Positions 53,996 through 62,661 of a DNA stretch of 64,000 nucleotides are shown here, piece by piece. The number at the start of each line of letters is the position of its first letter. The stretch's first letter is position 1. The stretch is from Hirschia sp. (GTDB lineage: Bacteria; Pseudomonadota; Alphaproteobacteria; Caulobacterales; Hyphomonadaceae). Made by a program: the position numbers and the translations under genes. Below the pieces are notes generated by a model. The model was not told the DNA's origin. It made no database searches and was given only the letters and a program-made list of their open reading frames with translations. The stretch is from NCBI GenBank assembly GCA_002709235.1, contig PAQI01000010.1, forward strand, positions 136,278 to 200,277, in the 5' to 3' direction.

Positions 53996-55123
53996 TTAGT
54001 CGAGTGTCTGCCTGTATCGGACCATGGCAACCGCACCCATGAACAGTGTGAACAGCAACATGGCGTTGATGTCGGGTTGCAGCTGATGCAGGTCAGCACC
54101 CTTCAACATGGTGCCTCGAACAATTCGCAGGAAATGCGTGAGCGGCAGGATTTCACCGATCATCTGAGCCCAGTTCGGCATGCCCCTGAAAGGGAACATG
54201 AAGCCGGAAAGCAGTAGCGATGGAAGAAAAAAGAAGAAGGTCATCTGCATGGCCTGCATCTGGGATCGCGCAAATGTGGAAAAGCTGAACCCAACCGCCA
54301 AATTGGCGATCACGAATATCACAACACCAAGTGACAACACCCAGAATGACCCCAGAAACGGAACCTTGAAGACCCATATTGCTGCCGCAAGAACAACGAG
54401 GGTCTGTACAGCGCCCACGATCACATAGGGCGAAATCTTGCCGAGCATGACTTCAATGGGGCGCGCGGGCATGGCCAGAAGGTTTTCCATCGTGCCTTGC
54501 TCTGTTTCACGGGTCATGGCGAGGCTGGTCATCATCACCATGGTCATCGTTAGGATGACTCCCAGCAATCCGGGAACGATATTGTACTGCGTAACAGCGG
54601 CCGGATTGTATTTTGGGTGGATCACGAGTTCGAACAGAGGAGGGGCCGTCTGTGGATCTCCGTTCAGCTTGTAGAGCTCATGAGCAAGCGCACGCTGGAC
54701 GATCACCTGGGCGCGGGAAATCGCATTTGATGACGCTGACGGATCGGATGCATCAGCCTCGATTAGCAGCTGAGGCGTTTCTCCACGCAAAAGCCTTTTG
54801 GTAAAACCTTTGGGGATGGTCACGACAAAGCTGACATCGCCTCGCGCCAGCATGGAATCGCTTTCCATATCGCTTTGTGTGCGTTCAACGATTGCGTAAT
54901 AGCCCGAAACCTCCAGGCCACTGATGATTGATCGTGTGATGGGAGTGTCTTCCTCCATCTGTATCGCGGTCGGCAGGCTGTGCGGATCTGTGTTGATCGC
55001 ATAGCCAAACAGGATCAACTGCATGACAGGCAAGACCAGCATCATTCCGAATGTCATCCGGTCGCGGCGCATCTGCACGGCTTCCTTCATGATGATTGCG
55101 AGTATGCGGGCCAGTGTCGTCAT
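53996..55123 (-). CDS. ABC-2 type transporter permease
   Basis: A 375-residue membrane protein of the YbhR/YhhJ group. Residues about 20-42 form the first membrane helix, a large periplasmic domain follows (about 43-170), then five helices (about 175-370) including GLLGVILTMTMVMMTSLAMTRETEQGTMENLLAMP, whose core (ETEQGTMENLL) is the family signature. It is the third gene of a HlyD-ATPase-permease operon; E. coli YbhGFSR has two permeases, but only one is encoded here, so it would act as a homodimer. Probable role: efflux of drugs or hydrophobic compounds. Confidence 0.9.
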   Translation of the reverse strand: MTTLARILAIIMKEAVQMRRDRMTFGMMLVLPVMQLILFGYAINTDPHSLPTAIQMEEDTPITRSIISGLEVSGYYAIVERTQSDMESDSMLARGDVSFVVTIPKGFTKRLLRGETPQLLIEADASDPSASSNAISRAQVIVQRALAHELYKLNGDPQTAPPLFELVIHPKYNPAAVTQYNIVPGLLGVILTMTMVMMTSLAMTRETEQGTMENLLAMPARPIEVMLGKISPYVIVGAVQTLVVLAAAIWVFKVPFLGSFWVLSLGVVIFVIANLAVGFSFSTFARSQMQAMQMTFFFFLPSLLLSGFMFPFRGMPNWAQMIGEILPLTHFLRIVRGTMLKGADLHQLQPDINAMLLFTLFMGAVAMVRYRQTLD

Positions 55124-56052
55124 GCGTGCTGCCGCGTGTCATCACCTGCGCGAGCCTTGAGCTCGATGAAGGTGTCTTCGAGACTGGGGCGCACTTCCTT
55201 CCAATCGGCACCGTCATCGTTGAGCTGATCGAGTGCATGCCTGATGGCAGATCGATCCGATCCGCTGACATGAAGGGCGGATGCAAAATAGGCGACATGG
55301 TCAATGCCCGGCGCGTGCTCCAGTTGAGGGGCAAGGTGGCGGACATTCTCACCTTCACCACGAAAGGTAATGAGACCGGACATATCAATGATCTGCGCGA
55401 CCGTGCCTTCAGCGACCTTCTTGCCATTTGCAAGATAGACGATCCGATCACAGCGTTCCGCTTCGTCCATATAATGTGTGGAGACAAGAACCGTGATGCC
55501 ATTGCTGGAAAGACGATGAATCTCGTCCCAGAAATCTCGGCGCGCCTGCGGGTCAACGCCTGCTGTGGGTTCATCGAGAAGCAATAGTTTGGGGTGGTGC
55601 ATGGAAACCGCGGCGAGGGCCAGTCTCTGCTTCCATCCACCGGAAAGTGCACCCGCGAGCTGATGCTGGCGTTTTGACAAGCTTAGTCCGTCCAGCGTCT
55701 CGTCCACCACGCGCGATGCGTTTTTCAGCCTGTACAGCCGGGCGACAAATTCCAGGTTTTCGCGGATTGTCAGGTCGGTCCAGAATGAAAATTTCTGGGT
55801 CATGTATCCTGTCTGCGCCTTGATGAGCGACGCATCCTTGCGGATATCAAAGCCGAGGCATTCTCCCTCACCATCGGTGAGTTTGAGGAGGCCGCAGATC
55901 ATTCTGATCGTTGTGGTCTTGCCAGAACCATTGGGGCCCAGAAATCCCCAGACCTGCCCACGTGGCATCTGGATATCGACGCCATTGACCGCTGTCTTTG
56001 AGCCAAACCGCTTGACCAGTCCTCGCACATCGATGGCGAGCTCCTGCGTCAT
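55120..56052 (-). CDS. ABC transporter ATP-binding protein
   Basis: A 310-residue ATPase that drives the ABC-2 permease. Walker A GPNGSGKTTT (about 38-47), Q-loop in YMTQKFSFWTDLTI, signature ALSGGWKQRLALA (about 134-146; the usual LSGGxxQR) and Walker B KLLLLDEPTAGVD (about 155-167), with the switch His in STHYMDEAERC. The C-terminal 80 residues are an accessory domain. It overlaps both neighbours by 4 bases. Confidence 0.93.
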   Translation of the reverse strand: MTQELAIDVRGLVKRFGSKTAVNGVDIQMPRGQVWGFLGPNGSGKTTTIRMICGLLKLTDGEGECLGFDIRKDASLIKAQTGYMTQKFSFWTDLTIRENLEFVARLYRLKNASRVVDETLDGLSLSKRQHQLAGALSGGWKQRLALAAVSMHHPKLLLLDEPTAGVDPQARRDFWDEIHRLSSNGITVLVSTHYMDEAERCDRIVYLANGKKVAEGTVAQIIDMSGLITFRGEGENVRHLAPQLEHAPGIDHVAYFASALHVSGSDRSAIRHALDQLNDDGADWKEVRPSLEDTFIELKARAGDDTRQHA

Positions 56053-57002
56053 GGCAGCTTGACCTCAACAGGAAGGCCGGGCCTCAGTTTCGCATCGGCT
56101 GGCAATCGAGCGTCGACCGCGAAGACAAGCTTGTCGCGCAGGGTTTCACTGTAAATGACGGGCGGCGTAAACTCGGCTTCGGCAGCAATATAGACCACCT
56201 TGGCGATGATCGGCGCGATAGTGCCGTCGGCGACAACGCTCAGTTCATCGCCGATACTGATCCTGGACAGCTTTGCTTCCGGTACGAAAAAGCGCACTTC
56301 CTGTAGGTCATTCGGGATCAGTGCGAGCGCTGGTGCTGAGGGGCCCGCTATCTCGCCTTCACGACGCAGGATCAGTTCCACACGTGCATTCGAGGAAGCA
56401 TAAGTCCTTGTCTGCTCAAAATTCCATTCAGCGCTTTGTAAACGCGCCTGTGCTGACTCTACAGCTGCAAGTGCTGCTTTTTGTTCGTTTGAGCGTGCTG
56501 GAAGTCTTGCAACCTTTATGGCTTGTCGGGCCGCATCGACCTGAGCCTGCGCGCTGTCCCTTGCAGCCCGCAGACTGTCACCGCGCGCCCTGGAAACGGC
56601 TCCTGTGGTGATCAGCTCCATTTCGCGCTGGTAGTTTTCGTCGGCCAGTTCGTATTGAGCCGTGGCATTGTCCAGATCCGCACGCAGGGCGGCCAGTTCC
56701 TCTGGGCGAGCGCCTACACCAAGATTGGCGGCTACGGCTTCAGCCTGCGCAAGCTGCGCTCTTGCATCCACCAGAACCGAATTTTGTGGTGTGGACTCAA
56801 TCGAAAATAGCAGGTCGCCCTTTGTGATATCCTGGCCTTCAGTGACGTTGAGGTGATCTATCCGTCCGGTCGAGAGGGGAGCTGCATAGACATATTCGGC
56901 GGTGACATAGCCAGTCAGGTTTTCAGAAGAGCTTGTGTCGGAGCACGCGCCGACCAGTACAGTCGTGAACAGGAGGGCCGTTATGGAATGCAATCTGGAC
57001 AT
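56049..57002 (-). CDS. HlyD-family periplasmic adaptor lipoprotein of the ABC exporter
   Basis: A 317-residue membrane-fusion protein. Lipobox VGACSDT with Cys at about 20. A lipoyl-like half-motif at about 45-80, a long coiled coil (about 85-200, rich in Ala, Gln, Glu and Arg), the second lipoyl half and a beta-barrel domain (about 215-315) follow. It links the inner-membrane ABC pump to an outer-membrane TolC-type channel, which is not encoded here. It is the first gene of the three-gene operon; its promoter lies in the 202-base gap after the TetR gene, or it may be read through from it. Confidence 0.88.
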   Translation of the reverse strand: MSRLHSITALLFTTVLVGACSDTSSSENLTGYVTAEYVYAAPLSTGRIDHLNVTEGQDITKGDLLFSIESTPQNSVLVDARAQLAQAEAVAANLGVGARPEELAALRADLDNATAQYELADENYQREMELITTGAVSRARGDSLRAARDSAQAQVDAARQAIKVARLPARSNEQKAALAAVESAQARLQSAEWNFEQTRTYASSNARVELILRREGEIAGPSAPALALIPNDLQEVRFFVPEAKLSRISIGDELSVVADGTIAPIIAKVVYIAAEAEFTPPVIYSETLRDKLVFAVDARLPADAKLRPGLPVEVKLP

Positions 57003-57204
57003 TGCGGATCAATTCAGTTTGTTGCGCTTCAATCAGGTGCGTTCAAGCAGTGTCGATAGTCTGATCCAGCTCTTACGCTGCAATATCTCAGCGAGGACAG
57101 GGTGTGACGATCAGTCCAAACGTCACACCACAATCACTTGTGCGCACAGCTGGTCATTCGACCGTGCATGAGACGGGCCATGCGATATTGAAGTTCAACG
57201 CTCG

Positions 57205-57786
57205 CTAGTCCGGTAGTCGGGCCGTGAATGTCTTCACCGTGTTCCTGATCAGATCGTCAAGCGATTGATCGAGGTCTGCCAGCTTGTTTGTCAGGACGCC
57301 TTCCAGCGCGAGCGTGGCAAGCCCATGCGCCATGGACCAACAGCCAATCACGGTCGCGAAACGTGTGGCCTCATCGACATTGGAATTGCTGCCCATGACC
57401 CGTATGGGAACATCGAAGGCCTTGTTGGCCGCGGCCTTGGCGTCTGGGTGCTTGTCCAGATCGACCATGTCGCATCTGAACATCAGGCGAAATAGCGAAG
57501 GGTTTTCCAGAGCGAACTGCACATAGGATTCACCCAGCGCGGCAATCTTGTCCTTCTGATCGTCATGGGCGTCGACGGCACTGGTTTCATCCTGGTGCAG
57601 GCGTTCAAACCCATCGCGCACCAGTTCTGCCAGAATGGCTTCGCGATCGGCAAAATAATGATAGGGGGCCTGATGGCTCACGCCGGCCCGGCGCGCGACT
57701 TCCCGCATGCTGAGAGCCGAAACATCGCCTTCTTCCAGCAGGTCGAGGCTGGCTTTCAGGATCTTGTATTTGAGATCTTCCTTCAC
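57205..57786 (-). CDS. TetR-family transcription regulator
   Basis: A 193-residue repressor. The N-terminal helix-turn-helix (about 8-52) contains LSMREVARRAGVSHQAPYHYFADREAILAELV; the C-terminal ligand domain (about 80-190) resembles the TetR_C_13/WHG group. It diverges from the RND pump genes at 57871 across an 84-base gap that holds a duplicated inverted repeat, and is adjacent to the ABC exporter operon behind it. It probably represses itself and the RND pump, and perhaps the ABC exporter by read-through. Confidence 0.92.
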   Translation of the reverse strand: MKEDLKYKILKASLDLLEEGDVSALSMREVARRAGVSHQAPYHYFADREAILAELVRDGFERLHQDETSAVDAHDDQKDKIAALGESYVQFALENPSLFRLMFRCDMVDLDKHPDAKAAANKAFDVPIRVMGSNSNVDEATRFATVIGCWSMAHGLATLALEGVLTNKLADLDQSLDDLIRNTVKTFTARLPD

Positions 57787-57804
57787 GAACGCTTCCTATC
57801 TGTT

Positions 57805-57842
57805 CTTGACACTGTCAAGATAATAAACTAGACAGTGTCAAG
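57805..57842. promoter_or_regulatory. TetR operator pair in the divergent promoter
   Basis: A perfect 12-bp inverted repeat (CTTGACACTGTC at 57805-57816 with GACAGTGTCAAG at 57831-57842) spans 38 bases. The left arm itself lies in a perfect palindrome TTGACA-C-TGTCAA (57806-57818), while the right arm has a less perfect copy. Each arm contains a TTGACA -35-like box, one on each strand. Repressor bound here would block both directions. Confidence 0.8.
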
Positions 57843-57870
57843 CAAAGCATTCTTTCAGGAATGAACTGAC

Positions 57871-58920
57871 ATGCAACCGTCTCTTGGGTCCTTTTTTCAG
57901 CTCCTGCTGCTTGTAGGAGCTGCCGTTATCGGCCTGTCAGCCTGTGGCGAGACAGAGGCATCCAGCGTAACGACCCTGGAAGATGCGCCTCCTGTTGTTG
58001 TCGATTTCATCCAGATCACCTCTGTAGAGGATGCGCCCGGCATCCGGGTATCAGGTCGTACAGCCTATAAGCGAGAGGCATCCCTGGGCTTTGGTTCGCC
58101 CGGTGAAATCCTGTCGATCCAGGTTGATGAGGGGGATCAGGTCAGACAGGGCCAATTGCTCGCGACCTTGCGTCGGCTGAATGTTGGCGCAGATGTCGCC
58201 GAATCCGAACTGACCCGCAAAACGGCCCAAAGCAATTATGATCGCCTGAAGCAATTGCATGAAAGCGGTGCCGTCTCGGATTCCACGCTTGAAGAAGCGC
58301 AATTGAGACTCGAACGAACACGCCAAACCTTGCAACTCACTGCGCCTCGAAATGGTGTCGTGCTCAAACGCGCGGTTGAACGTGGCCAGATCGTGAGTTC
58401 CGGGTCTCCCGTCGTGATTGTGGGGGAAGCGCAAGGGGGCTTGATCGCGCGGGCATCATTGAATGCCAATCAGGTCGCACGCATAGCGGTCGGCGATGAT
58501 GTCGGCATTCTGGTAAGGGAGCGCGGTGAATATATCGGGCACGTATCCAGAATATCACCCACAAGCAGTGCCATCGGCTTGTTTCCGGTTGAATTCAGTT
58601 TTTCCGATGATGTGAAACTACGCTCAGGCGAGGTCGCTGAAATAACCATTCGTGGTCAGGGGACCGACGAAAAGCCGATTGCGCGCTATGTGATACCAGC
58701 CATCGCGCTTGTAGATGCGCGTGCCGATCAGGGGGTGATTTATATCGCAACCGATGACGGTCATGCCGAACGCGTGCCGGTTCGCACGGGTGGGCTTGGT
58801 TCGGATGGTGTGGTCATTTTGAGCGGAATCGAGCCGGGTGATCGGGTCATAACGCGCGGGGCATCCCTTCTGCGTGACGGGCAGGCGATCCGATTGAACA
58901 GCGACGATGGTCAGGACTGA
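57871..58920 (+). CDS. RND efflux periplasmic adaptor lipoprotein
   Basis: A 349-residue membrane-fusion protein. Lipobox GLSACGE with Cys at about 28. A lipoyl domain split around a short hairpin (about 65-175: FGSPGEILSIQVDEGDQVRQGQLLATL and APRNGVVLKRAVERGQIVSSG), a beta-barrel domain (about 180-260) and a membrane-proximal domain (about 265-345: VPVRTGGLGSDGVVILSGIEPGDRVI) follow. It works with the RND pump whose gene starts 5 bases later. No outer-membrane factor is encoded in the window. Confidence 0.92.
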   Translation: MQPSLGSFFQLLLLVGAAVIGLSACGETEASSVTTLEDAPPVVVDFIQITSVEDAPGIRVSGRTAYKREASLGFGSPGEILSIQVDEGDQVRQGQLLATLRRLNVGADVAESELTRKTAQSNYDRLKQLHESGAVSDSTLEEAQLRLERTRQTLQLTAPRNGVVLKRAVERGQIVSSGSPVVIVGEAQGGLIARASLNANQVARIAVGDDVGILVRERGEYIGHVSRISPTSSAIGLFPVEFSFSDDVKLRSGEVAEITIRGQGTDEKPIARYVIPAIALVDARADQGVIYIATDDGHAERVPVRTGGLGSDGVVILSGIEPGDRVITRGASLLRDGQAIRLNSDDGQD

Positions 58921-58925
58921 ACACC

Positions 58926-61900
58926 GTGGAAGGTTTAAGCCGATTTTTCATTCGTCGCTGGCAATTCACGCTTGTCCTGTTTGGGATGTTCTTCGCGCTT
59001 GGTGTCGGTGCACTCTTGTCGATTCCGAAATCGGAAGATCCAATTGCGACCATGCCAGGCGCAGGTGTCGTGATCATCCTTCCGGGAGCCGACGCAGAGC
59101 AGATAGAGCGCGTTATCACCATACCATTGGAAAAAGCGCTGAACTCTCTGGAAGATGTGAAGGAAATCCAGTCCCGCAGTGAGGCCAATGTCAGCCGTGT
59201 CTCGGTGGAGTTCCTGTGGGGAGCGGATCCCGACAAGAAATATGATGAAGTTGTCCGCGAGGTAAACAAGCTCAGGCCGGATCTTCCCGATGGCATTACA
59301 TTGGTTCGGGTTGACAAGCGTAACCCATCACAGGTCAGCGTTGTCCAGATGGCATTGGTCAGCGAGACAGCTGAATATCGCCAGATCGAAGCCTATGCCC
59401 GAGAGTTGAGGGACGAGATCGAACGCGCCCCTGGCGTCCAGCAAGCTGATTTATGGGGAATTCCGCCATCTGAAGTGCTGGTTGAGGCGGATATGCAGAA
59501 ACTGGCTGCTTTTGACCTGCCAATTGCAAGTGTCATGACCGCGCTTCAGCGTGCAGGGGCCGATATTCCTCTGGGTGTGCTCAAGGCAGGTGGTCGCCGT
59601 TTGAACATCGAGGGGACGGGGCCTTTTGATACACTGGATGAAATCCGGCAGGTGCCGGTTGTGAACGGCGATGGCGTGGCTTTGACGGTCGGAGATATCG
59701 CTGACGTCCGATGGAGCAATGACGAGCAGGTCCACTATGCACGCTTCAATGGTGAGCGCGCGGTTTTCCTGACTGCCCGCGCCAAGCTGGGCGAGGATGT
59801 GTTCAAGGTCATCAATGCTGTCCAGGACAAGGTGACGGCGTTTGAACCACGCCTGCCAACGGGAATTTCACTGAAGCAGGGGTTCAATCAGGCAGATACA
59901 GTCAAACACCGGCTGAACGGACTTGGACGCGATTTCCTGATCGCCATTGCACTGGTTCTGATAACACTCCTTCCTCTGGGGTTCAGGGCGTCGCTGGTCG
60001 TGATGATCGCCATACCGCTTTCGATTTCCATCGGTTTGTTGGCGATCTATCAGATGGGGTTCACGCTGAACCAGTTGTCGATTGCCGGCTTTGTCTTGTC
60101 GCTCGGCCTGCTGGTCGATGATTCAATCGTTGTCGTCGAGAATATCACCAGGCATTTGCGAGAGGGGATGTCACGCGGCAAGGCGGCGATTGAAGGCGTC
60201 AGGGAGATCAATCTGGCGGTTGTTGGTTGTACAGCCGTTCTGGTGCTGGCGTTTCTGCCCTTGATGGCGCTACCGGAAGCAACGGGAGAATTCATCCGGT
60301 CCCTGCCTACGGCGGTGGTCGCAACAGTCCTGGCATCCTTGTGCGTTTCACTGACCATCATCCCGTTTCTGGCGAGCCGCATCCTGTCCAGGACCAGCAA
60401 GGACAATATCGTCATGACGGTCTTCATGGGGGCCATTCATGGGATCTACCGTCCGATTCTGAAAGTGGCACTTTCCAGACCGGTTGCGACCGTGGTTCTG
60501 GGCATGTCGATATTTGCAGCATCGCTGACATTGGTGCCCCGGCTTGGGTTCTCGGTATTTCCTGAGAATGACAGCCCATATTTCGTGGTTGATATAGAGC
60601 TCGCCAAAGGATCGGCGATAGAAGATACCCTCAAGGCGGTTGAGTATGCGGATGATCTTCTGGCCAGGGAAGAAAATGTCGAATGGCGCTATTTCAACGC
60701 CGGACGTGACAATCCGCAGGTCTACTACAATGATTTTCCGAAAGACCAGCGCTCCAATATTGGCCAGATCTATGTGCGGCTGACCGATTGGGAGCCCGAG
60801 CGCGATCACAAATTGCTCGAAAACCTGCGGCGTGAGCTACAGGCATATCCCGGTGCGCGATTCAATATTCGGCGCTACCAGACGGGGCCGCCCGTCGAGG
60901 CACCCATCGCGGTCCGTGTCAGCGGCGCTGACCTTGAGGTTCTCGCAGAGATATCGGCATCCATTGCCGAGACTGTCAGGAAGACAGATGGCACGCGCAA
61001 TGTGATCGACCCGCTGGCTGAACGGTTGCTGACGCTGGATCTCAACATTGATGCTCAGGCCGCTGCCCTGGCGGGTGTACCGGCGGGCGCAATAGATGAG
61101 ACAATCCGCATTGCTGTGGCGGGCACGGAAGTGGCCAAGTTTCGCGATCCTGTCGGGGATGCCTATCCGGTCAGGCTGCGCGGGCCGCGCGGTGATGTGC
61201 TGGAAGTCGATGATCTGGCCGACCTTTATATCTGGAATGTGGAAGGTCAGGCCTTGCCGCTTGCGACGTTTTCCCAGCCTGCAATTGCGTCCGGGCCTGC
61301 GCAAATTGACAGGTATAAGCGCCAGAGGATCGTAACCGTCACCGCCTATACCGATCCCGGATTCCTGACCTCACGTGTGACAGCTGATGTGGCTGCGGCG
61401 TTGGAAGATATCAGGCTTCCGCCAGGCTATACGCTTTCCTATGGCGGGCAGGCAGAGTCTCAATCGGAGAGCTTTTCCGGCCTGTTGCCAGCCATCATCA
61501 TTGCCAGCTTTGGTATCATGGCGGTGCTGCTGCTGGAATTTGGATCATTCGCGACCGTTGCGATCGTGGCTTTCGTTATTCCGATGGGAATCATGGGCGG
61601 TCTCACAGCGCTTTATATCGGCGGGGAGTCGCTGTCTTTTGTCGCGATTATCGGGTTCATCGCGCTGACGGGTATCGAGATCAAGAATTCGATCCTGCTG
61701 GTGGATTTTGCCAATCAGGAACGCGCACGCGGAACACCGTTGAAACAGGCGATAGAGCGGGCAGGTGAGTTGCGCTTCCTGCCGGTATTGTTGACCGCGC
61801 TGACTGCCATCGGTGGCCTGATACCGCTTGTGCTGGATCAGTCGCCACTTTATTCGCCACTAGCCATGGTGATTATCGGAGGATTGATCAGTTCAACGCT

Positions 61901-61985
61901 GATCGGGCGTATCGTCACGCCACCACTCTATCTGTTGCTGGCCCCGAAAGATGTTGCTGATGAAAGCGCCGCCGAGGAGGCTTAA
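58926..61985 (+). CDS. RND-family efflux pump inner-membrane transporter
   Basis: A 1019-residue proton-driven transporter of the AcrB superfamily. It starts with GTG 58926, five bases after the adaptor stop. It shows the double repeat of this family: first helix at about 12-34, six helices at about 340-540, a second large periplasmic part, and further helices at about 845-1005. Functional motif: GLLVDDSIVVVENITRHL (about 393-410) with the paired Asp of the proton relay in helix 4. The wording (GADAEQIERVITIPLEKALNSLEDVKEIQSRS) is of the subgroup near VexF/YegN-like multidrug pumps. Probably exports toxic hydrophobic compounds; the substrate is unknown. Confidence 0.94.
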   Translation: MEGLSRFFIRRWQFTLVLFGMFFALGVGALLSIPKSEDPIATMPGAGVVIILPGADAEQIERVITIPLEKALNSLEDVKEIQSRSEANVSRVSVEFLWGADPDKKYDEVVREVNKLRPDLPDGITLVRVDKRNPSQVSVVQMALVSETAEYRQIEAYARELRDEIERAPGVQQADLWGIPPSEVLVEADMQKLAAFDLPIASVMTALQRAGADIPLGVLKAGGRRLNIEGTGPFDTLDEIRQVPVVNGDGVALTVGDIADVRWSNDEQVHYARFNGERAVFLTARAKLGEDVFKVINAVQDKVTAFEPRLPTGISLKQGFNQADTVKHRLNGLGRDFLIAIALVLITLLPLGFRASLVVMIAIPLSISIGLLAIYQMGFTLNQLSIAGFVLSLGLLVDDSIVVVENITRHLREGMSRGKAAIEGVREINLAVVGCTAVLVLAFLPLMALPEATGEFIRSLPTAVVATVLASLCVSLTIIPFLASRILSRTSKDNIVMTVFMGAIHGIYRPILKVALSRPVATVVLGMSIFAASLTLVPRLGFSVFPENDSPYFVVDIELAKGSAIEDTLKAVEYADDLLAREENVEWRYFNAGRDNPQVYYNDFPKDQRSNIGQIYVRLTDWEPERDHKLLENLRRELQAYPGARFNIRRYQTGPPVEAPIAVRVSGADLEVLAEISASIAETVRKTDGTRNVIDPLAERLLTLDLNIDAQAAALAGVPAGAIDETIRIAVAGTEVAKFRDPVGDAYPVRLRGPRGDVLEVDDLADLYIWNVEGQALPLATFSQPAIASGPAQIDRYKRQRIVTVTAYTDPGFLTSRVTADVAAALEDIRLPPGYTLSYGGQAESQSESFSGLLPAIIIASFGIMAVLLLEFGSFATVAIVAFVIPMGIMGGLTALYIGGESLSFVAIIGFIALTGIEIKNSILLVDFANQERARGTPLKQAIERAGELRFLPVLLTALTAIGGLIPLVLDQSPLYSPLAMVIIGGLISSTLIGRIVTPPLYLLLAPKDVADESAAEEA

Positions 61986-62503
61986 ACCAGTTCGGCGGAT
62001 ATAGCGCCTTCATGGACAAGGAGCCATTTCTTGCGCTCGAGCCCTCCGCCATAGCCGGTCAGCTTTCCATTCTGCCCGATCACACGATGGCAAGGCACGA
62101 CAATTCCGATCGCATTGGCACCATTGGCCAGGCCAACGGCCCGAACAGCCTTTGGGCGATTGATGCGCGACGCCAGCTCGCCATAGCTGATTGTCTTGCC
62201 AAGCGTGATCTGACGCAGCGCCGTCCAGACCTCTTGTTGAAATACCGTCCCACCAAACGCGACAACAATGCCATCGACCGCTTTCAAATCACCTGCGAAA
62301 TAATCAGTGAGGCGAGCATGAGCATCCGAAAAAGGTGCCCTTTCATCCAGTTGTAATTGTGCTCCAGCGTATTGGCGTTTCAAAAGGCGCGCACGCCGTG
62401 CCTTCAGGTCGACCCATTCGAGCGCTCTCAGGCGGCCTGCATCGTCAGTTGCCAGCTGCATCGGCCCCGTGGGCGTGTCGATATTTTCAATGATGAGTCT
62501 CAT
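61982..62503 (-). CDS. ogt: Methylated-DNA--protein-cysteine methyltransferase
   Basis: A 173-residue DNA repair protein that takes the methyl group from O6-methylguanine onto itself. The acceptor Cys is in VVPCHRVIG (about 139-147), the Asn hinge in SRINRPKAVRAVG, and the helix-turn-helix before it recognises DNA. The N-terminal ribonuclease-like domain spans about 1-80. Its stop overlaps the convergent RND gene by 4 bases. It diverges from the Ada-AlkA gene, so both answer to alkylation damage. Confidence 0.94.
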   Translation of the reverse strand: MRLIIENIDTPTGPMQLATDDAGRLRALEWVDLKARRARLLKRQYAGAQLQLDERAPFSDAHARLTDYFAGDLKAVDGIVVAFGGTVFQQEVWTALRQITLGKTISYGELASRINRPKAVRAVGLANGANAIGIVVPCHRVIGQNGKLTGYGGGLERKKWLLVHEGAISAELV

Positions 62504-62580
62504 TTGATTTTTCCGCCTTGTCCGATCGATAGTGAGTCACATTGCGGTGCAAGTGTCTTCCCAAAATGAAATTGGTGCTA

Positions 62581-62626
62581 GCGGTTATCGGACATTGCAT
62601 GATGAGCATTTGAGTCCGATAACCGC
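62581..62626. promoter_or_regulatory. Inverted repeat in the divergent ogt / Ada-AlkA promoter
   Basis: A perfect 13-bp inverted repeat (GCGGTTATCGGAC at 62581-62593 with GTCCGATAACCGC at 62614-62626), with a 20-base spacer, in a 158-base gap. It lies 36 bases before the Ada-AlkA start and about 80 bases before ogt. No T run follows on either strand, so a terminator is unlikely. It could bind the Ada-type protein encoded next to it or another dimeric regulator. Confidence 0.6.
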
Positions 62627-62661
62627 GAGAATTTTAGTGTTAGCTAGATTAAGCTGGGCAA

